From the IMG/VR virus record IMGVR_UViG_3300042695_002147, positions 1-40,734 of that record: a stretch of DNA of 40,734 nt. The stretch is one strand, 5' to 3'. The position numbers and the translations under genes are program-made. The stretch comes from a virus. A model generated the notes under the pieces. That model was not told the origin of the DNA and did no database searches. It saw only the letters and a program-made list of their open reading frames with translations. Positions 12,777 through 19,849 of the stretch are shown piece by piece (positions within the stretch are counted from its first letter, which is position 1; each line of letters begins with the position of its first letter).

Positions 12777-13071
12777 GTCACTCCAGTCCCTTAGAAAAGA
12801 CATTCTTGTTATCTCTCAACTGACAAATGCCCTGAAAAGCTATAAAGCCAAGCAGGACCCGCAGCATCTTAAGCGGGCAGTCAACCTGATAATTATTCTC
12901 TCTAACGTCTTTGAGGCTTCAACGTTAGAGTATGCCTTGTACGCCATTATGCCTAATGAGTTTTGGCCTGAGGCTGCTACGTTGCTATTCGTGCTGAAAC
13001 TTTCCAAAGAGCGAAAGCATGTGGATGAAAATCTCCTGCGGCTTTTAGGAGACCTCCGAGCTGAGCGTTAA
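12712..13071 (+). CDS. Unknown helical protein, 119 residues
   Basis: No function recognised. Predicted almost entirely alpha-helical: LEISVLAGYKHPAKSLQSLRKDILVISQLTNALKSYKA, PQHLKRAVNLIIILSNVFEASTLEYALYAIMP. Hydrophobic stretches look like buried helices rather than membrane spans. It starts inside the preceding small gene and is probably co-transcribed from the late promoter at 12580. It ends four bases into a convergent gene. Confidence 0.7.
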   Translation: MATKGPTELEISVLAGYKHPAKSLQSLRKDILVISQLTNALKSYKAKQDPQHLKRAVNLIIILSNVFEASTLEYALYAIMPNEFWPEAATLLFVLKLSKERKHVDENLLRLLGDLRAER

Positions 13072-13346
13072 TCGTCGATGGGCATCCCATTCTTTTCAAG
13101 CCAAAGCTCAAGGTAGTGAATGTACTCGGCCACAATCTGAAAGTCCTCAATGATGTCTTCTTCTACGCCCTCTTTTTGATCCCTTGTGTCGTATTTGACT
13201 TGGTCATTTAGGTGGAGGGAGTCTCTGAATAGCTTAATTAGACTCCTTCGGGCAGTCTCGTGAAGTTCCCTTGGAATTGTCGCAAACGGAGCATGGTCCG
13301 GCTCCTGCTTTTGCCATATTAAAGCTTTTGCTCTCCGTAACTTCAT
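13068..13346 (-). CDS. Unknown helical protein, 92 residues
   Basis: Not recognised. Basic N-terminus (MKLRRAKALIWQKQ) followed by an acidic helical C-terminus (EGVEEDIIEDFQIVAEYIHYLELWLEKNG). A late-type promoter CATAAATA ends 7 bp before the ATG, so the mRNA would be leaderless. It converges with the gene ending at 13071. Confidence 0.7.
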   Translation of the reverse strand: MKLRRAKALIWQKQEPDHAPFATIPRELHETARRSLIKLFRDSLHLNDQVKYDTRDQKEGVEEDIIEDFQIVAEYIHYLELWLEKNGMPIDD

Positions 13347-13353
13347 ATAACAC

Positions 13354-13361
13354 TATTTATG
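13354..13361 (-). promoter_or_regulatory. Late promoter CATAAATA, leaderless
   Basis: Minus strand; 7 bp before ATG 13346. Confidence 0.6.
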
Positions 13362-13441
13362 AGATTACGGAGACGCAAAAGCCTCTCCCTATTAGAGATT
13401 TGCCCCTAGGCTCCGTTGCCTAATTAGCTTTATGTCGAGCG

Positions 13442-15349
13442 CTAAACCCCGACATCCACAATCTCGCAGGAGCCTCCAACACAGGCAAAGTCTCTATCCC
13501 CGCCAGTTGTAGTCTCTGCAGTCTCGTAGCTACGGAGCCCTGACCAATCAATCTCTGTTGGGACCTTGGCCAGGAAGTCTGCATACTGCTCCTGATTTAT
13601 TGGCTGATATGGAGCTTGCTCATACACATGGTCATCAAACGGCAAGAAGCTTACTCCTGATATCTCGTCAAAGTTATTCCACACCCATGCCTGAACCTCC
13701 GGCCATTCGTACTCTTTCACCTGAATAGTGACGCTTGGCTTATGTTCGCACCAATAAATTTGATACGTCTTCCAGATCTCTAATTGCTGAATGGCATTAA
13801 GACTATCGGAGACAATAGCATCCTTTGGGGATTCCATCGGAAATGAGAACACAAATACGCTATCTGGCCTCATCTTATCGTCCTCGACCGGAAATCCAGA
13901 ATCTTTCATGAACTGAGCCAATGGATCCTTCTTGTCGGCTCTGACCGTCCGAATGTAATAGTGTGAGAATCGAGTGTGGATGCCCGAAGACGCATTAACT
14001 AATTGAGAGACGGTACCCGACGGCTTTACGCATGTTACTGCCGTGGCCTGATTGATGCCTAGCTTACTCGACCACTCCTTATTAACTGCTACGGCATGGT
14101 CTTTAAGCTCTGCGAGGAGGCTAGGTAGCTTATCAGCATCCACTTGTCCGGACATCATAAGATTATCCATGATTCCGGTGAGGGACACACCAAGAAGGCG
14201 CTCCTCTTCGCAGTTCTGGGTCCATACCTTCCTGAGAAATTTGAAGTCGGTAAGGGTCGCTTGAAGGGTGCCAAGTATCGAGGCAATCCTAACCTTTCTG
14301 AGTAAAGACTGTTTAGTGTCATTTGCCCTTACTACAACCTCAGAGAGGTTACAAAATTGCCCGGGGCGCAATATGATCTCTGAGCAGGGGTTACATCCCC
14401 AGTCGTTCCGGGGCTCTCGTCTTCCACTTCTGGCTACCTGCTTTGCAGATGCAATCCGATTAAAGATCCCACGCTCGCCCGACTTTGAGTCATAGAGCGC
14501 GAGCCACTCCCTCATGAATTGTCCAACATCAGGCTTTTCGTTGTATACTGCTGAATTATTGGCAAGGGAGCGGTATCCATGTGTCATCCAGAATTGCCCG
14601 CTCTTAGCATGTCTCATCAGATCATCCGATGGACTCGAAAGCGATATGAGTGCTGAGCGCCTAACTCCTCCAACAACCACAACATCCCCAATCTTACAGA
14701 CGATGTCATGGACTTCGAGAGAGTTCAATTTCCGCCCTGCCGCTCCCTTAAATTTCGCGATTGCAAACTCACAAAGTGACTTGAGAGGCTCTGGTCCCGA
14801 TGCCCTTCCACCGAATGTCTTGAGGCGAGCTCCGGCTGGTCGAATCTTGGAGTAGTCAATCTTTGGCTCCAGTCCTAAGTACAATAGTGAGATGAGCTCT
14901 TTAAACCCCTTTGCCCACCCAATCTTCGAATCTGCAAACACGATCGTAGTGTCCGTTGGAAAGATATGTTCAGGAACTACAGGAAGCTTAGATACTGCTC
15001 CATGCTCTACGGAAAACCCAACTCCAGTTCCGCACAGAAGGATGTAAAGGACCTCAGACAATGCGACAGGATCATCGATGGAAACGTACGCACAGTTATA
15101 GGCACAGACGTTACACCGCTTTGCTGCCGGTCCGGCCGTCATAAGCAACCGCATAGATGGCATAACCTCAAGGGTCTTTATGGCATTGGCAATCTCTACA
15201 GTTGTCTCATCGTCGCAATTCGGCCTAACTAGAAAATCAACGTAACGGTCAACCGTTTCTTCCCACGTTTCTCGTCTACCAAGGTCATCTCGAAAGCGAG
15301 CATATCTGGAGAGTGCAATGAATGTCTGATAATTTGTTGGGAGGGCCAT
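13442..15349 (-). CDS. nrdJ: Class II (B12-dependent) ribonucleotide reductase
   Basis: A 635-residue adenosylcobalamin-dependent ribonucleotide reductase that makes deoxyribonucleotides for phage replication. Landmarks: RCNVCAYNCAYV (about 80-90) with an active-site cysteine, LCGTGVGFSVEH, ERGIFNRIASAKQVARSGRR, CNPCSEIILRPGQFCNLSE (about 320-340, the catalytic C...E...C region), VTCVKPSGTVSQLVNASSGIHTRFS, and a C-terminal ACVGGSC redox pair. There is no partner radical subunit nearby, as expected for class II. T4 itself uses class I NrdAB. No cobalamin riboswitch fits in the short leader; a TCTAAATA element lies about 30 bp upstream. Confidence 0.94.
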   Translation of the reverse strand: MALPTNYQTFIALSRYARFRDDLGRRETWEETVDRYVDFLVRPNCDDETTVEIANAIKTLEVMPSMRLLMTAGPAAKRCNVCAYNCAYVSIDDPVALSEVLYILLCGTGVGFSVEHGAVSKLPVVPEHIFPTDTTIVFADSKIGWAKGFKELISLLYLGLEPKIDYSKIRPAGARLKTFGGRASGPEPLKSLCEFAIAKFKGAAGRKLNSLEVHDIVCKIGDVVVVGGVRRSALISLSSPSDDLMRHAKSGQFWMTHGYRSLANNSAVYNEKPDVGQFMREWLALYDSKSGERGIFNRIASAKQVARSGRREPRNDWGCNPCSEIILRPGQFCNLSEVVVRANDTKQSLLRKVRIASILGTLQATLTDFKFLRKVWTQNCEEERLLGVSLTGIMDNLMMSGQVDADKLPSLLAELKDHAVAVNKEWSSKLGINQATAVTCVKPSGTVSQLVNASSGIHTRFSHYYIRTVRADKKDPLAQFMKDSGFPVEDDKMRPDSVFVFSFPMESPKDAIVSDSLNAIQQLEIWKTYQIYWCEHKPSVTIQVKEYEWPEVQAWVWNNFDEISGVSFLPFDDHVYEQAPYQPINQEQYADFLAKVPTEIDWSGLRSYETAETTTGGDRDFACVGGSCEIVDVGV

Positions 15350-15379
15350 ATAGGAAATAGATACTCTTCAAACGGATTG

Positions 15380-15387
15380 TATTTAGA
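15380..15387 (-). promoter_or_regulatory. Possible late-type element TCTAAATA before nrdJ
   Basis: Minus strand, 30 bp upstream of ATG 15349. A reductase is usually expressed early, so this match may be fortuitous. Confidence 0.3.
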
Positions 15388-15421
15388 CTAGTTGCGGAGG
15401 ATCGTTCCGCACTACGAGAAT

Positions 15422-15457
15422 AAAAAAGCAAACACACAACTATTGATTGTGTGTCTG
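15422..15457 (-). terminator. Rho-independent terminator after the antitoxin-like gene
   Basis: On the minus strand GCAGACACACAA pairs with TTGTGTGTTTGC (one mismatch) around a 6-7 base loop, then TTTTTT. Confidence 0.85.
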
Positions 15458-15489
15458 CCTTTCCTGGAACTATTAGAGCAGAGGAAGCG

Positions 15490-15705
15490 CTATGCTGCGC
15501 TTGCTTCTCCGGACGAAGTTGCTTCGTCCTCATCCTCGGCACTTGTGGGTGTACCACGAGTGTTAGACGGGGCCACTGAATCACCAGTACCGACCAGACG
15601 AGCCACTTCTCGCCCGTACTTTGTAATAATTACGTCACCCGATTGGGCTTGTGAGAGATAAGACTCAAGATTGCGTCGAAGCTCAGTGAGTGTCACTGTA
15701 TTCAT
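15490..15705 (-). CDS. Phd/YefM-type antitoxin-like protein, no toxin
   Basis: A 71-residue protein. MNTVTLTELRRNLESYLSQAQ followed by SGDVIITKYGREVARLV is a typical Phd/YefM antitoxin N-terminal domain that binds DNA as a dimer. The C-terminal 30 residues are Ser/Thr/Glu/Asp-rich and disordered-looking, where a toxin-binding helix would normally lie. The start at 15705 is supported by GAGGA upstream. It is a single-gene unit with its own box promoter and terminator and no adjacent toxin. It may neutralise a host toxin-antitoxin system or act as a repressor. Confidence 0.85.
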   Translation of the reverse strand: MNTVTLTELRRNLESYLSQAQSGDVIITKYGREVARLVGTGDSVAPSNTRGTPTSAEDEDEATSSGEASAA

Positions 15706-15746
15706 AAGATCCTCTACAAAACGTTTATAACGGTTTCGATGCTGCA

Positions 15747-15781
15747 ATGTTCACATAGTAATGGGTGAGCCGAGCATTACC
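15747..15781 (-). promoter_or_regulatory. Box promoter (GGTAATGCTCGGC, weak -10 GAACAT)
   Basis: Minus strand: consensus box 15781-15769; the hexamer at the standard 16-bp spacing is GAACAT. A better-looking TACTAT lies 8 bp from the box but breaks the family spacing. Confidence 0.6.
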
Positions 15782-15801
15782 TTTTGTTATTTCGTAGACT
15801 G

Positions 15802-16317
15802 TTAGAGGGTAGATTTATTCTCGGTAAGTCCCTTAGAGCCTTGATAGTGGCTCTTGCGTCTCTCATCGCCGTATGGAATCTCAGCCGGGGCGTTCATGCC
15901 CTGAAATATAAACTGCGCCACCCTTCTACCTAATCGCAACTCGTACGGGTCCACTCCCATGTTAATCAGGCAGAATGTAATCCGACCCTCAAAGCCTGGA
16001 TCGATAAACAGTCCCATCGGTGATACAATCATTTGCCGAGCTAGAGAACTTTTGAGACGGACGGAAATTGCAACGTCCGATGGAGTCTTAATGGTTTCCG
16101 CCGTGACGACCAAGGCCCTTTCATTTGGCTGAAGAAATACTGACCCCAAGGAGGAGAGATCCCATTCCTGCCTCTTTCCCCGGTCAGTAGTCGGGTATAT
16201 TACGACCTGCTCACCAAGGGAAATATCGTAGCTTGCCGGGTTTACTGCGTCGGGATTAAATGGCTCAATTCCCCCCTCAGAGCCGAACTTGGTAATCCAT
16301 GCATCATTTTTTAACAT
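15802..16317 (-). CDS. dUTPase / dCTP deaminase family protein
   Basis: A 171-residue member of the trimeric dUTPase/Dcd superfamily, which controls dUTP and dCTP pools. VNPASYDISLG is the Dcd-type motif 1, LKSSLARQ is motif 2, LFIDPGFEGRITFCLINMG is motif 3. Dcd enzymes carry a catalytic Glu in IxLEFxN (E. coli E138); here the position is Cys (ITFCLIN), and the segment reads more like dUTPase (VILINLG). A dUTPase role, paralleling T4 gp56, is therefore more likely than deamination. It is the last gene of the polymerase operon, overlapping its neighbour by 7 bp. Confidence 0.85.
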   Translation of the reverse strand: MLKNDAWITKFGSEGGIEPFNPDAVNPASYDISLGEQVVIYPTTDRGKRQEWDLSSLGSVFLQPNERALVVTAETIKTPSDVAISVRLKSSLARQMIVSPMGLFIDPGFEGRITFCLINMGVDPYELRLGRRVAQFIFQGMNAPAEIPYGDERRKSHYQGSKGLTENKSTL

Positions 16318-16694
16318 GCTGACCTCAACAAGTAGACCACCGCACCCCTGTCTAAAAGATCGATAATGGAAGTATCTGGGAGAGCAAACGCGTCATCGGA
16401 AAGCTTCCACTTTGCCTGATTCAAGGTTGGAAATATGTATGCCCCAATCGTCTCTGAATCGTACAAGTGCAGTCGATTCTTTTCCCAAGCCAGGAGCCTG
16501 TCATCTCGTTTCAGTTGCAGGTTATCTAATCCGGTCCGTGAAAGGAGAAAGAGGTTGGTACTATTAAGAATGTTATCACTCTCGCTCTCAACGCAGGCCA
16601 ATACCTCCTTGCAAGTCTTCTCTAAGCCAATCCCTCGTGCTTGATAGTACCCATGGATGATGGTCGCGATTTTTTGCAATAAGTTGTCTGTCAT
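16311..16694 (-). CDS. Unknown protein, 127 residues
   Basis: Not recognised. Mixed alpha/beta, no motifs: LLQKIATIIHGYYQARGIGLEKTCKEVLACVESE, then RLLAWEKNRLHLYDSETIGAYIFPTL and a Leu-rich C-terminus. It starts two bases after the helicase stop codon and overlaps the dUTPase-like gene, so it is translationally coupled in the replication operon. In T4 the primase gene 61 neighbours gene 41, but nothing here suggests a primase. Confidence 0.7.
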   Translation of the reverse strand: MTDNLLQKIATIIHGYYQARGIGLEKTCKEVLACVESESDNILNSTNLFLLSRTGLDNLQLKRDDRLLAWEKNRLHLYDSETIGAYIFPTLNQAKWKLSDDAFALPDTSIIDLLDRGAVVYLLRSAC

Positions 16695-16696
16695 GG

Positions 16697-18097
16697 CTAA
16701 AAATCAAAATCAGAAAATGTTTTAGGAGTCTTTTCCCCTCGCATACCCTGTCCAAATCGTGACTTATCAAAGGTTGATGCATCTTCATTGACCTTTCTAG
16801 GCGACTCCAAATCGTTTGCCTCGGATTGAACCACGTCGTATACGCGCATTTTCTGTTTATCAATTCCGACTATGAACTTATTGTAGAAGTTAATGTCCCC
16901 ATATCGACTCTTAAGCTGCTTCACACGCACATGTTGAGCACGTTGGAGGTTTTCGTCTGCACTGAGCCCCAGGAAAATGTCTGCTGTAAATGGCAATCCC
17001 ATGGACTCTGAGGTATTTTCAAGTCCTATATCATCACCCTTGTACCCTTCTCGATTCACCTGCGTACCGGTCCACACGCACGCGTTATACTCAACAGCTA
17101 ATCCTCTACATTCTTCAGCAACAGCCTTTACGACCTCGTAACTTTTTCCCTGGCGCACCCGGGATGAGTTCATTAGGTTAAGATAGTCGATACAGATGAT
17201 GTCAGGCTTGAAATTGTCCTTAAGAGCCAGGTCTTCAATAATCCGACGAAAGTGGTTGACGGAGACTGTAGCTGGAGGGAACTCGTGAATTTTCAGCCGT
17301 CCCTTTATCTTGTCTTGGAGAAAGCGAATCTTTGCAAAGTACATGCTCTCATCAAGATTAACGAAGTTCTGAATTGGAATATCCAAAAGGTTTGAGTCAA
17401 TTCTCTGTCGAATCTTGTGTTCGGAAAGCTCAAGAGTAAGGTAGAGCACATTATACCCATACTGAAGGTACTTCGCGGCAAAGTGACACATGAAAAGGCT
17501 CTTTCCGACACCAGTACCCGCAAGCATCACATTAAGGGTTTTTCGCTCTACTCCCCCCGATGTGATCTTATTGAACATCTCCAAATCAAAGGGGAGCTTA
17601 TCCACTTTTTCTTTGTACCAGCTGAACTGCTTCTGCGCGTCTCTAAAAAAGTCGTGAGAGCTGGACGGCTCAAATGAAATAGCTAGCGAATCCTGTATCA
17701 GCCGTGGAATGTCATACATGGAGACCTTGGCGTCCCCTTCAAGAACATCCAATGCCTTGGACACTGAAATTTCGAAATCTGAGGTACGACAGAACTCCTC
17801 GGTTTGATTGATAAGCCACTCACTCTCAATCTCCATCTCCCGGAGAGATGCCATGTACTCATTAAGCTCATCTATATTCTCCTGAGATGGAAGGTTCTTG
17901 GAAACGCTAATGACAAGCGCAGCCTCAGACGGTAGAGCTTTGTATTCGGAGAAGAATCTCAAAGCCTCTTTTACAAGCTCCTTTTCCAAAAGGCTCTTGA
18001 AGTACTCCGGCTTTAGGTACGGAACAACCTTCACTACAAAGGCCTCATCCGTGATAAAGCCTTTTATTATTGCCTTTTGGATCGTCGGGTAAGTCAT
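16697..18097 (-). CDS. 41: Replicative DNA helicase (T4 gp41, DnaB-like)
   Basis: A 466-residue hexameric 5'-3' helicase of the RecA-like F4 family, length close to T4 gp41 (475). The N-terminal helical domain (about 1-140) precedes a P-loop ATPase with Walker A GTGVGKS (about 193-199), Walker B DIICIDYLNL (about 298), WTGTQVNREGY and a C-terminal LGLSADENLQ..RVKQLKSRYGD segment with the arginine-finger region. It is expected to unwind DNA ahead of gp43 at the fork. The C-terminal tail ends TFSDFDF. It lies downstream of uvsX in the operon from the 22478 promoter. Confidence 0.95.
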   Translation of the reverse strand: MTYPTIQKAIIKGFITDEAFVVKVVPYLKPEYFKSLLEKELVKEALRFFSEYKALPSEAALVISVSKNLPSQENIDELNEYMASLREMEIESEWLINQTEEFCRTSDFEISVSKALDVLEGDAKVSMYDIPRLIQDSLAISFEPSSSHDFFRDAQKQFSWYKEKVDKLPFDLEMFNKITSGGVERKTLNVMLAGTGVGKSLFMCHFAAKYLQYGYNVLYLTLELSEHKIRQRIDSNLLDIPIQNFVNLDESMYFAKIRFLQDKIKGRLKIHEFPPATVSVNHFRRIIEDLALKDNFKPDIICIDYLNLMNSSRVRQGKSYEVVKAVAEECRGLAVEYNACVWTGTQVNREGYKGDDIGLENTSESMGLPFTADIFLGLSADENLQRAQHVRVKQLKSRYGDINFYNKFIVGIDKQKMRVYDVVQSEANDLESPRKVNEDASTFDKSRFGQGMRGEKTPKTFSDFDF

Positions 18098-18098
18098 T

Positions 18099-18389
18099 TT
18101 AGTACCAATGTACGATTATTCGAGGTTTCTTACTGTCGGTTCTAAAATCGGTCACCAAGAAGCCCCGAGACTGCAAGAACATGGCTAATGGACACGCCTC
18201 TTCCCTGGATATGGTTTGCCCAATATCAATGATCGCAGAGGTTTCTCCTTTGCGAGCAGCTTCCATAATAAGACTATCCAGATTCAATTTGCCGAATAGT
18301 TTTGAGCCCAGTTCAATTACTACAGCTCGTACGCTATCGACTTCAATCTCGGGGGAATCCGTCCTATTCCTCTTCGCTTTCATGTCCAA
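18099..18389 (-). CDS. Unknown protein, about 94-96 residues
   Basis: Not recognised. EIEVDSVRAVVIELGSKLFGKLNLDSLIMEAARK, then ACPLAMFLQSRGFLVTDFRTDSKKPRIIVHWY suggests a small alpha/beta fold with a final buried strand. TTG 18389 has AGGAG at good spacing; ATG 18383 is the alternative start. It overlaps the uvsX 3' end by 26 bp and ends one base before gp41, so it is coupled to both. A helicase or recombinase accessory role is a guess from position only. Confidence 0.65.
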   Translation of the reverse strand: MDMKAKRNRTDSPEIEVDSVRAVVIELGSKLFGKLNLDSLIMEAARKGETSAIIDIGQTISREEACPLAMFLQSRGFLVTDFRTDSKKPRIIVHWY

Positions 18390-19431
18390 TGATCTCCTCT
18401 AACGTTTCGTTATCGTTATCAGCAAAGCAAAACCTTTGCTTTGCGAACTCCTCGATCTTATTGAGCACGTCCTCCGTGTAGTACTTGTCGGGATGTGCCA
18501 ATAGTTCTTTTTCGAAGATCTTCGAGCCATCTGGCATCACTAGCCGAGTGCCATCTTTTTTGATTACGCCTGACTCAACCGCAAGGTCTTGAAGCCCAAA
18601 ATACCGGTCCAGTCCCCTGGTGTATGATAGGTACGCCCGAAGCTCGCTGTACTGCTTCACGTTCCACCCCTTAGCCACTTTGATGTGAAGGATGTTTCCC
18701 TGCACTACCTTGTCCGAGTCTGCATCCTTTCTCTTGGCGAGTAGAAGAATGATGTCAGCTGCGTATTTGAACCCTCCTCCGCCAGCTACCTCAGTGGTAG
18801 GAAACATTCCAGTTGTCTGGTACGTGTGATTAGTACAGAACATGGGAACTTTGGCTTTAGATAATGGCTGCCGTAATACTCGGAACGCCGACCGCCAGGC
18901 CTTTGCTCTTAGTCCCTGGTCACCTACCTCCTTATCGGCAGCGGCATCGGCTGTCTCCTTAACCGAAGGCAGCTGAGTGAGGGAATCAGCAACCATCAAA
19001 AGAGGAAACCTATCCTTCTCCTCTCTCTCCCGATAATTTACCAGAATCTGATGATTGACGTTTCGAAACTGCTCAATTGACTCCGGATAGAGCATGAGCA
19101 CACGAGATACATCTACCCCGCGCTTTTCGAGCATGTCTTTATCAATGCGCCCTTCGGTGTCATTGTAGATAACTCTTCCCTTGGGATTCTCAGCGAGGAA
19201 ATTGCGCACGATTTGAATAATTAGATAGCTTTTACCAACTGCCTCCAAAGCTGCGAATCCAACTACCTTGTTGGTTGGTGCTCCTCCAAACAAGGAGCCG
19301 GAAAGAGCAAGGTTCAAAGTGTAGCAACCGGTATCGATGAACGTGGTGTTGTCAGCAATCGTTCCATCCTCGGCAACCTTTACAATGTCATCTCCGACAA
19401 GCTTTGCGATATCTTTAAAAAAGTCAGCCAT
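18364..19431 (-). CDS. uvsX: UvsX, RecA-like recombinase
   Basis: A 355-residue strand-exchange protein (T4 UvsX 391). The core shows VVGFAALEAVGKSYLIIQIVRN as the P-loop (about 60-67), VIYNDTEGRIDKDMLEKRGVDVSRV, LLMVADSLTQLPS as Walker B (about 140), and FCTNHTYQTTGMF...VAGGGGFKYAADIILLL, matching UvsX loops. The P-loop reads ALEAVGKS, with Ala in place of the first Gly. The C-terminus is acidic (NDNETLEEIIGHESEEE), as in RecA family proteins that regulate DNA access. UvsY, its loader, is at 31337. Confidence 0.94.
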   Translation of the reverse strand: MADFFKDIAKLVGDDIVKVAEDGTIADNTTFIDTGCYTLNLALSGSLFGGAPTNKVVGFAALEAVGKSYLIIQIVRNFLAENPKGRVIYNDTEGRIDKDMLEKRGVDVSRVLMLYPESIEQFRNVNHQILVNYREREEKDRFPLLMVADSLTQLPSVKETADAAADKEVGDQGLRAKAWRSAFRVLRQPLSKAKVPMFCTNHTYQTTGMFPTTEVAGGGGFKYAADIILLLAKRKDADSDKVVQGNILHIKVAKGWNVKQYSELRAYLSYTRGLDRYFGLQDLAVESGVIKKDGTRLVMPDGSKIFEKELLAHPDKYYTEDVLNKIEEFAKQRFCFADNDNETLEEIIGHESEEE

Positions 19432-19443
19432 TTGTCGAACTCC

Positions 19444-19842
19444 TTAGTTTTTTCTTTCCTTCCAAAATCTCTGAAGGTGCATGAACACCCATTGGTCGAA
19501 GTGACTCATTTCTCCGCTCACTTGAAGCTCAATATAATTACTTCCAACCTCAACGATGGGCTTGCCTTCAATCATGAACTTTATTGGGCTCTTTCCTCTT
19601 TCAAACTGCGCACCATGAACAAACGATGAGATTGATTCATAAATCATCTCGGCAAACTCTTTGCTGGTTTTCTCAGGAAACCGGTCCCTTTCAGTGTGTA
19701 AACCGGTGGCAGTCACTGTGGCTATCTTACCGTGAGTGCCATGCTCAAAATTGATTGTATGATCAACAACCGACTTCATATCAGACGTGGAATCCAACGA
19801 TTTATCTTGGCTGTTTACTGGTGGGATGTAGCTGTGAAACAT
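19444..19842 (-). CDS. Unknown protein, 132 residues
   Basis: Not recognised. Start at 19842 chosen because AAGGA lies just upstream and the extension to 19860 starts with TTG. HTINFEHGTHGKIATVTATGLHTERDRF and IKFMIEGKPIVEVGSNYIELQVSGEM suggest a beta-rich fold; a C-terminal helix HFDQWVFMHLQRFWKER closes it. It lies between DNA polymerase and uvsX in the same operon, so it is expected with the replication genes. Confidence 0.7.
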   Translation of the reverse strand: MFHSYIPPVNSQDKSLDSTSDMKSVVDHTINFEHGTHGKIATVTATGLHTERDRFPEKTSKEFAEMIYESISSFVHGAQFERGKSPIKFMIEGKPIVEVGSNYIELQVSGEMSHFDQWVFMHLQRFWKERKN

Positions 19843-19849
19843 GCGTTCC

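Noticed and set aside
15350-15420. Cobalamin riboswitch before the class II reductase
   Set aside because: The leader is under 80 nt and has only a short TGCGGA/TCCGCA hairpin, too small for the known B12 element.
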